Source of the DNA: Anthoceros angustus
Taxonomy: Eukaryota > Streptophyta > Anthocerotopsida > Anthocerotales > Anthocerotaceae
Length of the DNA stretch: 64,000 bases
Assembly: GCA_010909165.1 (NCBI GenBank)
Contig: MU008150.1
Span: 248,001 to 312,000 of the forward strand
Reading direction: 5' to 3'
A program made the translations under genes and the position numbers. Every line of letters starts with the position of its first letter. The first letter of the stretch is position 1. The notes beneath the pieces are model-generated. The model did not search any database. It worked only from the letters and a program-made list of their open reading frames with translations, and was not told the origin of the DNA. Shown here piece by piece: positions 47,751 to 58,914 of the stretch.

Positions 47751-50074
47751 ATGGGGAGCCTCGCTTTTGCGCCTGGGGCAGCATCACCCGGGCCGGGCCG
47801 ATTCCGATTCCCATCCCTTCGCTCCCGCCCCTGTCGGGCCTGGCGGCTGTGCCGTGTGGGTGCCACCACGGCGCGGGCTGCCACGTCGGCGGAGCCCTTG
47901 GTGCATCTCCTGCGGCACAATCACAATGCGGCCGCCTCCGGGGGATGCTCTCCGGAGGATGCCCTGCGCCGGGGCCGCTGGGTGAAGCTCATTTGTGGGG
48001 CGAGCTTTGAGGTAGGAAGGAGGGTGGATTGCTTTGCTTTCCTTCGCGTTGGAGGGTTGAGCATTGAGAATTTAGTTGGTGGAGCAGGATTTGGCACGAG
48101 TGCGGAATTTGGCTCTGGTCTACACGCTTGCCGGAGGTTAGTTTCCCGTGATGCAAGCGAGGTGCGAAAGGACAGGGCGCCCTGGAGCAGGGTGGCTGAT
48201 GATGGGGTGGTGTGGTGTGGTGTGGTGTGGTGGGCAGTGGACTGCATCGACTGTGCTGCCGACCCTGCTGTGGTGGGTGCTGTGGTGGAGGGTGTGGAGA
48301 CGGCAACCCATTTGGCATCGGCTTGTGCTGCTGTGGAGTGGCTCAAGCCCTGGCTCATGGTGAGCATCAACGATGACCGAGACCCCCATTTTCGGAAAGC
48401 CGGTGAGTCTGTCTTGCATTATGTCCCAGCCCAACCATGTACGACATGTGCTCACTCACAGCTTTTCGCACTGGTGCTGCAGAATTCGATGCCGACCAAT
48501 GTCCTGCCGACTGCCCCCGTCCTTGCGAGCGGGTGTGTCCTGCGTCCGCTATAACCTTCGGCCAGCATAGGGTTCGTGCTCCTGCTACTGCTTCTGCGTC
48601 TTTTCGCAATTCCTTGCTTCTCTTGCACATTACATGACATGACCCTTGGGACTGTGGCGGGACACAGGAAGGTGTCACCACCGAGAGATGCTATGGGTGC
48701 GGAAGGTGCCTGCCAGTTTGCCCCTTGGCCTTGATCCGTAAGTATGTCCATGCCCTATGTCAGCTCTCGAGTCGATAGTGGCCGCAGCCTACTGCAATGA
48801 GGATAACCCTCAAGCACGGAATTTCCAGGAGCAAATACCTACATTAGAGGATTGGACACGGTCCTTGAGCTTCTGAGCAGCAAACATGTCGACGCTGTTG
48901 AGATTCACACAGGAGCAGGGTAGCTTTTCGTCCCACCAGTAGCTTTGCTTTCCAGGATGTTTGCTCAACTAGCTCTCCTGCACAACTCACCATATCAGTT
49001 TGTCTCTGTTGTAGCCATTTGGAAGCTTTTGAAAAGCTGTGGACCAGTTTGGCAGGGGCTGTGCAACAACTGAAGCTCGTGGCTGTGAGTGCTCATTGTC
49101 TTCTCGCTTTCTCGTTCGGCTATGTACACCCTCCCCTTTTTCAGATCACACAAATGAATTGCGTGCCTGCCATTGTCTTGCTTGCAGGTGAGTGTACCTG
49201 ACCTACGCGAGTCCATGGTTCCGAGCTTGGCAGCAATGTATACGATCATGCAACCCTCTTTGAGAAGCTTGAATTTGTGGCAGGTCCCCTTCCCTTCATT
49301 TCGGCAGCTAGTATCCAGCGGCCTCGCTTGCTGCTTCTTGCACTAATCACATTACTGTGTCTTACTGTAGCTGGATGGACGGCCTATGAGCGGAGACATA
49401 GGTGCAGGTGCCACACGGGCTGCAGTGGCACTTGCTTCTCGTGTGGCTTCCTCGTTAGATCGACCTCCTGGTAAACAACTTTCTTACTTGCGTTGAACAG
49501 AGAGTGAACTGTTTGCGACTCAACTGGCGGGACCTCGCTTCTTTCTTCAGGCTTTCTTCAGCTCGCTGGTGGAACCAATGCTTACACACTGGAAGCCTTG
49601 AGGAACGCTGGTTTCTACACGGATAGTAAGGCACACTGACTGCCTGTGGACAAGTGATTTCTTTAGCGAACGTCACAGTGGGGAACCACGTATTTCTAAA
49701 ACCAACTCACACGAGGTCTTGCTGCTGCAGTCACAGGTGTGTCTGGAAGGGAAGTAGCCATAGCTGGTGTAGCTTATGGCGGGTATGCCCGGAAGGTACG
49801 GTTTCTTTACAGTCAAAATGTACCTCCTTGCCCCTACTGGGTACCTAGGATCTTATGCACTACTGGTATTGCTGCCCTGTAGATTGTGAGTAAATATCTT
49901 GCCGAGATGGAGAAGAGTGAGCAAAACGAGCAAGACACAAAGAAGCTCATGCCTCATCTCCGGTTGGAAGGTCATCCAACCCTTCTCTTCGAAGCGGTGA
50001 AGCAAGCCAGTGCCTTAGTGCAACCTAGCAAGTCTGGAACAGTAACTACAGTCTGTGAAATGGCTAGAATTTGA
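47751..50074 (+). CDS. LdpA-like 4Fe-4S protein, probably plastid
   Basis: Twelve exons from ATG 47751 to TGA 50072-50074, about 440 residues. The first 45 residues, MGSLAFAPGAASPGPGRFRF onward, are rich in Ala, Ser and Arg with few acids, like a chloroplast transit peptide. The body matches the cyanobacterial light-dependent-period protein family: WVKLICGASFE, LALVYTLAGVDCIDCAADPA, PWLMVSINDDRDPHFRKAEF. One cysteine cluster, CPADCPRPCERVCP (exon from 48483), and one ferredoxin-type cluster, CYGCGRCLPVCP (exon 48668-48737), should hold two 4Fe-4S centres. Later landmarks are VDAVEIHTGAG, LKLVAVSVPDLRESM, LNLWQLDGRPMSGDIGAGAT and GFLQLAGGTNAYTLEALRNA. In Synechococcus LdpA senses redox state for the circadian clock. 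A role in plastid redox sensing is inference only. The gene faces the NMO-like gene tail to tail with 76 bp between stops. Confidence 0.9.
48204..48236. repeat. GGTGT pentanucleotide run in LdpA-like intron
   Basis: About five GGTGT units lie immediately before the AG acceptor at 48236-48237. They leave this intron without a normal polypyrimidine tract. Confidence 0.75.
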
Positions 50075-50150
50075 AGGAAAAATACAGTGGGCAGCGACGA
50101 ATTTGAGGTATGTCCAGCAAAATCTGGCGATATCCTCCGACTCGGCACTG

Positions 50151-51918
50151 TCAGACCATGGTTTTTGGGCTTACTATCTCCTTCTTCGAATGCTTGAATG
50201 CGTTCGTCAGCTCTTGCTCCACAAGGTCTCTTGCCCCTTCAACTAAACTCCTTACAACAGAGGCCGCTGACTCGATGCTCTTTATACGCCCAACACCAGT
50301 TCCAGCGTACATACACATGCTCTTGATGTCACCCTTTGCCATCACGTTGGGAACCTTCCCCGAAAAGCGTGGAACAGACTCATCCTGGTTGAGAAGTGTG
50401 AGCCGTCAGTAAACAGTGTCGGGATCGGGATGCCTGCCCAGGTGGTACACATGACATACATCCAGCGTGCATGTTGCATGACCACTTTCGGCAATGATGG
50501 GAGATGATGGCCAACGGACTAGCACATAAGGACTTGCGGCTTTGTTACCTTCTCATATATTGTGGTTGAGCCTACAAAGGGCTGATTCAGCTCAGTCGTG
50601 TCATCAGTGACCTTGTCCTTCCATTCTTCGAAGAAGGCTGTTCGCAAAACTCTCTGAGGAGCTCCAGGCCATCGTGCTCGGCCATAAATATTCGTATATT
50701 CTGTGCTTGAATCAGAAGCGTCAACGAGCGCTCTTTTGTATACAGGATGCGCATAAGCCTCGAACGTAGCCACAAACCTGTCCCGTGCAGTGCAAAACAA
50801 GGTCATTTCCCACTTTCAGTAGTCTCAGCATACACATCGGCATCAACAGCATGGGTTAGATACAAGGCTCACCGGGTTCCAAGACACACACCCTTGGCAC
50901 CAAGAGCCACAGCAGCAACATATCCCCGTGCGTCCACGATGCCCCCAGCAGCCACCACCGGAATGCCAAACGATTTCACAGCTTCAACAACACTTGGGAG
51001 GAGCTCAAACATGGGAACCTGGCACGCATCAAACAGTCCTTGTCACCGCCTTGTACATCACCCCAGACAAGACTCGCTATGAAGCTACCTTCCCGCAGAC
51101 ATGTCCTCCAGCTTCAATGCTTTGCGCAATGATGGCATCGACACCTGCTTCAGCCGCTTTTAAAGCCTCTTCCACTGAGCCAACCTGCATAAGAGAACAC
51201 AACAAAATGCTCACTCCAAGTATCTCTTCTCTGCAGATAAACTTCGGGCATCACTAGTGTATTTACAAAAACGTCCTCTTCACAATTACGATCATCGACA
51301 TATACCTGATGTACTACTTTCACACCTGCCCGATGAGCTTTCTCGACAAGTGGCTTTGGAAATTCACCCCAGGAGATGTGCAACACGGCAACCTCCTCGT
51401 GCAATGCAGCCTTCAGATTCCGCTCGTGAGGAAAGGCCAGAATGATGCCGATTCCGAAAGGCTTATCTGTCTGCCTCCTGGTTTTGCGAATAAGGTCCTG
51501 AACCAACTCTGGATTGTCCTAAATCCCGTTAAACCACGAGAAAGACTGGACGTCAGAAAAATCTGAACAGAGCTCCCAATTCTAACACCTGCTAGCTAGA
51601 CTTCCATCTCTCCCATCCAGATTTCCCTCCGATGCGCTGGAATGCTAGTTTCCAGCTGAAATCCCAGTTCCTCAAACCAGAAAATCTGGAATTCAAATAG
51701 ACCTGATCTGGAGCTCGCAAAAAGCCGATACCACCGGCGCTGGAGACGGCAGCTACCAGCGTTGGCCCGCTGATATCAGGCCCCATAGGAGCCGACATGA
51801 TTGGATACTGCGCTCCAAACATTTCCGCCTCAAGCGCACTGCTCGGAGAGGGAAATGGGCACGTTCCTCGGCAAATCGTCTTCTTCCAACCTGACCCTTC
51901 TGGGCGCCTGCTCCACAC
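50151..51918 (-). CDS. Nitronate monooxygenase-like FMN enzyme (2-nitropropane dioxygenase family)
   Basis: Six exons with matching phases: 51703-51918, 51306-51518, 51089-51184, 50873-51018, 50549-50777 and 50151-50384, giving 377 residues. Family landmarks: PIMSAPMGPDISGPTLVAAV and SSAGGIGFLRAPD (flavin-binding start of the TIM barrel), RQTDKPFGIGIILAFPH, VAVLHISWGEFPKPLVEKAH, GVDAIIAQSIEAGGHVCG (phosphate-binding region), PVVAAGGIVDARGYVAAVAL and GAKGVCLGTRFVATFEAYAH. These FMN enzymes oxidise alkyl nitronates such as propionate 3-nitronate to harmless products. The bacterial-type members act in the cytosol. The true start is unsure: ATG 51918 (MWSRRPEGSG) and ATG 51822 (MFGAQYPIMS) are both in frame, and the second begins at the conserved core. 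It is divergent from the PWP1 gene. Confidence 0.92.
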
Positions 51919-52223
51919 GACGTCAGCTCCTCAACCGAATACTGTAGTGTAGGCCGTAGGCAGGCAGTGACACTTGGCGCCTTCAAGTTCGCTGTGTGAA
52001 ACGGGCGCGCTGGTTCTCGCTCCGGGTTTAGGGCTTTATACGGATCGTTGAGAGCTTGATGAGAGAGCATCTGCCTCTCGCTGAACTTCGAAGAAAATTG
52101 GAAGGCTTGCCATTCTGGTTCATTGTACTTTGAGTTGCGGCGGGACACGTATATATATATTTGAGCTAGTGAAGCAGAAGGACCTTGGGTTGGTAATTTT
52201 ATCCACGACGTGTTTTTGTGATC

Positions 52224-55200
52224 ATGCTCGCCGCCTTGTCCTGGATTCCCAGGGGGGCTGCCAAGAGCCTCCCAGTGAACGCGGAGCCCAACCCTGAGGA
52301 ACTGCAGGCTATTCTGCAGGCCGAAGGGCAGGAGGAATTTGATGCTAGGTGCAATTCTGATAGCAAGAAAGCCTTGGATTTTGGTAGTTTCGGCGGTTCG
52401 GGGATGTGACTCTGTGGAGTTTGCCTGGATGCAGTGCTGAAAGAGACGAGGAAGAGAATGTTGAGGATGCAGATGAAGAGGAACGTGCTGAGAGTAGTAA
52501 ACGTAATGACAGTGTAAGAAGGGCTGTAGAAGCTGCTAGGGCTCTGGGAACCAGTAATGGCAGGAATGGATTGGATGAACTCGCGGACGGGCTTGCTGAG
52601 CTGGATATGGATCATTACGATGAAGAAGATGGAGGTGGGCAGGCTTTTTTCTTGCGGCAACAGGGCTTGTTTGTGAACCTTGTGAACTGCAGCGCTCCTT
52701 TTGAGCTCATGGATTTTATTGCTTGTTAAGTGGAGTAACCCGGGGCCTGGGTGTTGGGAATGATGCAGCAATTGACCTGTTCGGCAATGGAGGGCTTGGA
52801 TCGAGTTTTTATCCAAGCAACAAAGATGACCCCTATTTGCTCGACAAAGATGTATTTCCCTCATTTTCTTACCAGCTGAACGGTGCTTCTTGTTTTGTGG
52901 CTTCTTTCACCGGTTTACAGCTGGTTGTTGTATTTCTGGATCGTAGGATGATGACGACGATGAGATAGAAGACCTGACATTGAAGCCAACAGATCTCCTT
53001 ATTCTTACTGCACGGAATGAAGATGATGTCAGTTTGATAGAGGTATTGCTGAGTACCTACACTGTGCAATGAAGCATTGCTTTTTGGGCATACTTGTCGC
53101 AAGGGTTTTTAATTGCGCTTAGGATATGGGCAGGTTTGGGTGTATGAGCCAGGAACAGATAATGATCCAGAGACCAACTTGTATGTCCATCATGACATCA
53201 TGTTGCCCGCTTTCCCCCTCTCTCTTGCATGGATGGACTGTAATGTCGCCAGTGGTGAGAAAGGTAGGTCGGGTTGGGCATCTGGAATAATCTTTTATCG
53301 CCTAGTTTACAGCTACTAATTGTCTTATTGGCAAATGTGATTGGGTTGCAGGGAACTTTGTCGCTGTTGGAACAATGCAGCCTCAGATTGAAATTTGGGA
53401 TCTAGATGTGGTACAATCCCTAATCTTGTGGCTGGTTGTGTCTTTCTAGTAAGATAAGCTGGGATGTAATTAGGTTCTAGTAGCTACCAGCGGCTCGGCA
53501 CTTGGAGCTCTTGTCCCTCATATCTAGACATGTTCTCCTCCCGCATTTTGACTGATATTTTGTTACTTTATACAGCTTGACGAGGTAGAACCCGCGGCTG
53601 TGTTGGGTGGTCAAGTTGACGCCAAGTCAAAAAAGAAGAAAACGAAGAAAAAGGTAATGCTTTTCATTGTTCAGCTCCTAGAATTCTACCTGAGGGCTGC
53701 TATCTCTCAATGAGGAGTGTTTGTTGTCACAGGAGATGAAGCTAAAGGAAGGCAGCCATACAGAGGCAGTTCTCGGACTGTCATGGAATCTGGAGTATCG
53801 GTAGGTCCCCTGACTAACTTCGGGGTACAGCTCTGGGGATTGCAGTCAGTCATAACCATAGTAATTCTTGTTCCTGTTTTTTGGTTCCAACAATCATAGC
53901 TGTTTTATTGCACTCTTTACTGAAAAAGTGGCTTTCTTCAGAAATGTTCTAGCAAGTGCGAGTGCTGATACCTCCATAAAGATTTGGGACATAGTTGGCC
54001 AGAAGTGTGAACACACACTGCAAATTCATACTGACAAGGTGTGCATTATTATCAGTTTCCACATGCCGATTACAAACGAAGTGGTTTTGCTAGCTGCTTT
54101 ATTCGGTGAATGTTAGGTCACACCTTTGCTCTGTGGCTTACACTGCTGTGTCCTTATACAGGTTCAGGCTGTTGCCTGGCATCAGAAAGAGTCAACGGTT
54201 ATTCTCAGTGGTTCCTTTGATCGCACAGTGGCTGTGGTATGTTCAGGGGCGGCCAGAAGTAAACTCTTCAAAGTGTTCTCGAGCAAGAGTTCTGTTAGCT
54301 TATTTCGCTGAGTTGTGTTTTGCCACCTGACAATGTAGTGACTTTTGCAAATTCTGCCCCAACAGGCAGATATGAGGGCCCCTTCTCGTGGAGCTCTGAG
54401 GTGGATTGTCTCTGCTGATGTGGAGAGCGTCGCTTGGGATCCCCACACCCCGAATCAATTTCTGGTAATCAATCTCTGGCAGAAGCAAAGAATTCAGGAA
54501 GATGTAAGGTCACCTGATCTTAACCTTGCTTATTGTCTTTCTGGTGCAGGTCAGCCTAGAAGACGGCCTGGTCCGTTGTCATGATATTCGTGTCGGGAGT
54601 GTGTCATCCCAGGAACCTAGAACCGATTCTATCTATACTATCCATGCACATGATAAAGCTGTGTGCAGCATCTCGTACAATACTGCAGCCCCCAGTGTAA
54701 GCTCTGAGCCTAGACCTTCCAAGATACTTGACTCGTTCAAACTTCTCGGGTATTTCCAACATTTTGATGTCTTCTTTAGGTCTGAAAATGAATTTTCTCT
54801 GATTGCAGCTACTTGCTACTGCGTCTTCTGACAAAACGGTGAGAGCTGTGCCTCGTCTTTCCCTTCTGTGTATCTTTGCTGTTTCGTGCCCTATACAGTA
54901 GTGACAAGGCAGTGTCCTCGGTTATGCAAGGGAAGTGGTGGTTGTTTGGAGAATCTGGTCGTTTGACTTAGGCCCTTTGCGCAGGTTAAGCTGTGGGATA
55001 CTACCGGGAACCAACCATCTTGCATCGTTACCACAAACCCAAAAGTGGTAGGTCCGAGTCCTCCTGATTAGGCTGTATTAATTGGGTGTCTTTTCTTAGC
55101 AATAACACTCTAAATCTGCTCACCATGTTTTGTCCAGGGAGCGATTTTTGCATCGGCTTTTTGCAAGGATTCTCCATTTCTGCTAGCACTTGGAGGCTCC

Positions 55201-55369
55201 AAGGGTACTTTGCAGGTAAGCTACAGTGAGGACGTGCTTCTGTGGACATGGTAGAGTCCGCTGAATCCTGTTGTTTAAATCCTGTTTGCAGATCTGGGAT
55301 ACGTTGGAAAATTCAGAAGTTTCAAAAAGGTTTGGCAAATATGCTCATTCGCAGCAAAGACATACTTGA
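52224..55369 (+). CDS. PWP1: PWP1-like WD40 protein
   Basis: About sixteen short exons from ATG 52224 to TGA 55367-55369. The start MLAALSWIPRGAAKSLPV matches the conserved opening of PWP1 proteins. Exon 2 (52435-52634) encodes an acidic region (ERDEEENVEDADEEERAESS) and an amphipathic segment. Exon 3 contains DPYLLDKD and exon 4 DDDDDEIEDLTLKPTDLLIL. WD blades follow: VWVYEPGTDND, VAVGTMQPQIEIWDLDV, NVLASASADTSIKIWDIVGQ, VILSGSFDRTVAV, EDGLVRCHDIRVG, LLATASSDKTVKLWDTTGN and ALGGSKGTLQIWDTLEN. A lysine run (KSKKKKTKKK) interrupts the blades. PWP1 is a nuclear/nucleolar protein needed for ribosome biogenesis and for histone H4K20-linked chromatin at rDNA in animals; in plants it is linked to rRNA processing. 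Function here is by family. Splice sites all look regular. Confidence 0.95.
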
Positions 55370-56389
55370 GTTACCACATAAGACGGTGTTCACATCCTTT
55401 GGAAACTGTAACTGGATGACAACTGTAAGCTGGTTGTCAATTGGGGTCTCCTTATGTCGCGATCTGGAGCCAGGTCGGTGGCCTCTCCACTAAATATAGT
55501 GCGATTGAAGGGATATCCGATCCATGTCCTGCTATGATGGTAGGCACTTCCGCAGGCACTTCAAGGGCGAATGAGCGCACACAGCTGAGCCGCCGATGGG
55601 ACAGTGTGCAGCCATCGGAACTGTTTGCCAGTGTGGGTGCCACGCAAATAGCAACCCAGATGGTGGCCACGGTGCACCTGTTTTGCCAGTTCGTGAATGT
55701 ACCATGACAGTTGGGTGGCAGTGTCATGTCAAGGTCACTCCTGTTTAGCCGTTCACGAGCTTTACGGTCTAACACAAGCTGATGACATTAATCATATCTC
55801 CAGTCACGGGTGTGTTTACGATCGCTTTTCAAATACGCGGAACGCTCTGAAACGGCAGGACAACCATTGACTCTCGCACTGATATGCTACTTCATTTCAA
55901 AATTTTAGAGACACAAAGTTCACCAACAATTTTTGTTTGAATGAATGGCAACGACAATACAGATCAGGAAGGCAAAGCCACCCATGTTACAGCGAAGAGG
56001 TATGCCTAGCGCACAGAACGATAACCCAATAGAAATGAAATAGGACAAGATTCGTAGAACGATGAAAATCAGCTCAAGAAGAGCTAACAACTAGCCTGCT
56101 ACCAATGCTATAAGTCGATGAGAAAACATCCCAGGACACCCTCGCCATGAGCGTTATTGCAAAGCGTGAAGAAGATCCTTCCACAACAGGAAATGCGTGG
56201 CATGCGCCTCCTGCGTCACAGACCAAGAAGAACAAGGTGCCAAACGCCGTCAGGCCGGCACGCCTAGAGACCGATTTTGGTGTTCGCGGCCCAGGCGACA
56301 GCAAGATGGAAAAGCGGAACCGCTTAAGCTTTGGAAACACTTGGATATGCACCTCATATTTGTATAGTACATGATACGTTGGTCCATGA
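55370..56389. other. Convergent intergenic between PWP1 and LEA-like genes
   Basis: About 1 kb. It should contain both 3' untranslated regions. Overlapping open frames on the two strands (55441-55775) match no family I recognise and are probably chance. Confidence 0.45.
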
Positions 56390-57203
56390 CTACGCCTCCT
56401 GCTTCACAGCTTCAGCAGCAGCCTGCACCTTCTCTACTGCCGCAGCCTGAGTCGCTTCCAGATTCGCCTTAGCATCTTCCAGTCCTCTCGAAAGCTGATC
56501 TTGCAAAGAACCCGTATTGGCTGTGCTCGTTCCCTCTGTCTTGGAACTGCAGATAGAGCTGCACCATGTAACAACCGACAGCGGGAACTTGACGGATTCT
56601 TCGTCGCTGGCCCCCTGGATAACGGCATCAACAGTTAGCTCGCTCTGTTGGACAAAGGACAGGGATCCGCAAATGCAGATCGGAGCAAATCTGCGGTCAA
56701 CTTCCTCCAGATGACGCGTCTGTGTGCCACTAGACCGGAAATATATATTGCACCGCCATCCACTCCACGGCTCCGAGACGGAGCAATGCGGAGTCAAGCG
56801 CGATGAAAGAAAGAAAGCATAAAACGGCAGCAGAGTGTACACCTCCGCTGATTTTTCCCTGATTTTTACTGACCGTGCTCGCGCCTCCAGAAGTGGACGG
56901 GATAGCGATCGCCTTGGAAAGAGTGTCCCGCAAGCCGGTGGAGGTCGTAGAGGATGTAGAGGTTGCAGAGGAGCTGGCCGACGACTGCGCGCTCTCCGCG
57001 TACTTCTGCACCTTGTTCACAACCTTGGAAACGTAGTCCTTGGCAGAATCCGCGGTTTTGGACGCGGAATCCTTGATCTGATCCGCGTACTTCTGCACTC
57101 TGGACTTGGCCTCCTGCGCGTTCGCACTTGCGTCCGCGGCGGACGCCAGCAGCTGCTCCTTTGCAGCCTGCAGATCCCCAGCCGGCGCGGTCTCGGACGC
57201 CAT
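56390..57203 (-). CDS. Small LEA-like, Ala/Ser/Lys-rich amphipathic protein
   Basis: Two exons, 56874-57203 and 56390-56644, joined GT-AG in phase 0, giving about 194 residues. Exon 1 begins MASETAPAGDLQAAKEQLLA and is highly charged and alanine-rich, with heptad/undecad-like repeats (KSRVQKYADQIKDSASKTAD, KDYVSKVVNKVQKYAESAQS), then a Ser/Thr-rich linker. Exon 2 encodes SELTVDAVIQGASDEESVKF and ends with a second amphipathic helix (QDQLSRGLEDAKANLEATQA). The pattern resembles group-3 LEA or lipid-droplet/apolipoprotein-like helices. LEA proteins protect membranes and proteins during desiccation. The assignment is by composition, not by a diagnostic motif. The exon 2 acceptor was chosen because it keeps the helical frame and has a good pyrimidine tract. 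A function in stress tolerance is inference. Confidence 0.6.
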
Positions 57204-58914
57204 GACCGTGTCGCGGGCTGCGCTTGCCTAGGCCTGGATCTGCCTTCGCTCCGGCTCGGAGCAGAGCTGGAGAGGCAGAGGCAGAAGGAGAGCAGGGAGT
57301 CTGGGAGTCTGGGAGTCGGGCCTCCGGTGGCGTAGAGGCCTGGTTAAGCTGTGCAAGGGGAGCGTGCGCGGCTCCACTCACATCACTTGCGGCCGTGGCC
57401 AGCCGTGCGACTCCTTGTCTCTCTCACAACACTCCCTTTATGGCGTCCCGTGCCCGGAGGAGCAGCCGCAGCAGGCGCGCCACCCGCCACCGGCTGCCGC
57501 CGGTCGCGGTAACGGAACAAAAGGGCGGCAGCCTGGCCTGCCCGTGTCTCGCCGTTACAATATGACCTGGGAATGCTCGCCTGGAAAAACACGGCATTGC
57601 CAGCTGGACGTTGGTGTCCAGGAGAGAGGGATTCCCCTTCTCATGGTCCGCGCTCCGAGTAGTAGGCAGTTGGCAGCTTCTCGGTTCCGAACTTCCTCCT
57701 TGTCGGCAGCCACGGGATGGGAAAGCCGTTGCTTCCCATACAAACGGCTTTCACCTGTCTTTCCCCGTCTTTCCCCGTCGACACCGCGTTTCCTAACCCG
57801 AATCTCCTCGCCAACACGTCCATTGGCAGGCCCAGCTTTCAGGATCAGGTACACGATCAGACTACATAGGTAGGTACCTACACGCTGCTGGTCTTCAGCA
57901 AGCACTTTACATGTGGTAGTAGGTACATGTGAAAAGAGGGACTGCTTTTATATTCCTTCATTATTATTATTATTCATAAATACCACTGATTCATATTAAA
58001 AATAATGGGTTAGGCAGACAAGAAGCTGAACCGCGAAGCTCCTTCAAATGTGGACTTGGATTTTGAGGACTTGCAGTGTCCTACACTCCTTATGGATGAG
58101 GTTTCATCATTTCTTATAGCTGTAATGAGCATTTTATCATCTGCTACGGTTTCGCCAGTGTTTCATCAGCTCAAGTAATTATAGTCTGCATTTCATCAGC
58201 TTTTGTGATTATACGTAGTCAGCTATTTCTTCATCCTCTAGCAAGCATTTCATCAACTTCTATAATTACAGCCAGCATTTCATCATCAGCTGGGGAATCA
58301 GCCAACATTTCATTTCTTGTGTAACTCATTCAAATGAATCTAAATAAATACAATAGAGTGAGCCATTAAACCCCAAAATAATAGACCAAAAAACTAAGAA
58401 CGGAAATCCGCTGGCAGCCTACTCATCGGGATTTAGAAGCCCGGACGCCGGAAGAGCGAGAACTGAAACCATTAGAGACTCGGTTTTACAGACTTGCTAG
58501 TTCCTCGGTATTTGGGCTCCGGAGTTTTGAATCGAGCCGGTCTGTCGAGAAATAAGTGTTTTCATTCGAAACTCGCTGCAACCATGAATTGAAGTTGGAC
58601 GGGGTGAAATGGACGAGGCTATCTAGAAACAACCAATGCCGGTAAACTTTGATTCACACTGCGCTTGTGTTCAATAGTACATATAACTTCCTCGCTTGTC
58701 CTCGAAAAGTGTTCGACTCCTATCTCGAAGCCATGGACTGTCCACGACCAAGAATGATATCCCGCGGAGCAAGGAAGAGACTGCATACATCCTCACTGCC
58801 ACCCCCCAATACTGAATAGGGCCAAAACTTTGTGTGCCCTGCAAAATCAACTCAGAGCTCGACAGGCACTTGCTGCAGCACTTCATGACCGGGCTGACCG
58901 GTCTCCATTCCCTT
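57204..58914. other. Intergenic, AT-rich with degenerate repeats
   Basis: About 1.7 kb between the LEA-like start and the Toc34-like stop. The first part is GC-rich (LEA-like promoter and leader). The rest is AT-rich with an ATT run near 57960 and a degenerate tandem repeat at 58100-58315. A 169-codon plus-strand open frame (57364-57873) has no recognisable domain. Confidence 0.5.
58100..58315. repeat. Degenerate tandem repeat built on CATTTCATCAGC
   Basis: At least five imperfect units share a TTTCATCAGC/TTTCATCAAC core, followed by a TNTNATTA segment (for example TTTTGTGATTATA and TTCTATAATTACA). Spacing is about 30-50 bp. Confidence 0.75.

Noticed and set aside
46172-48010. 612-codon plus-strand open frame across ABCG 5' exons and the intergenic region
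   Set aside because: It ignores the introns and start of the ABCG gene, runs over two real genes, and has the low-complexity composition of GC-rich antisense sequence.
57364-57873. 169-codon plus-strand frame upstream of the LEA-like gene
   Set aside because: Arg/Ser/Pro-rich composition without domains, and it overlaps the likely promoter of the divergent LEA-like gene.
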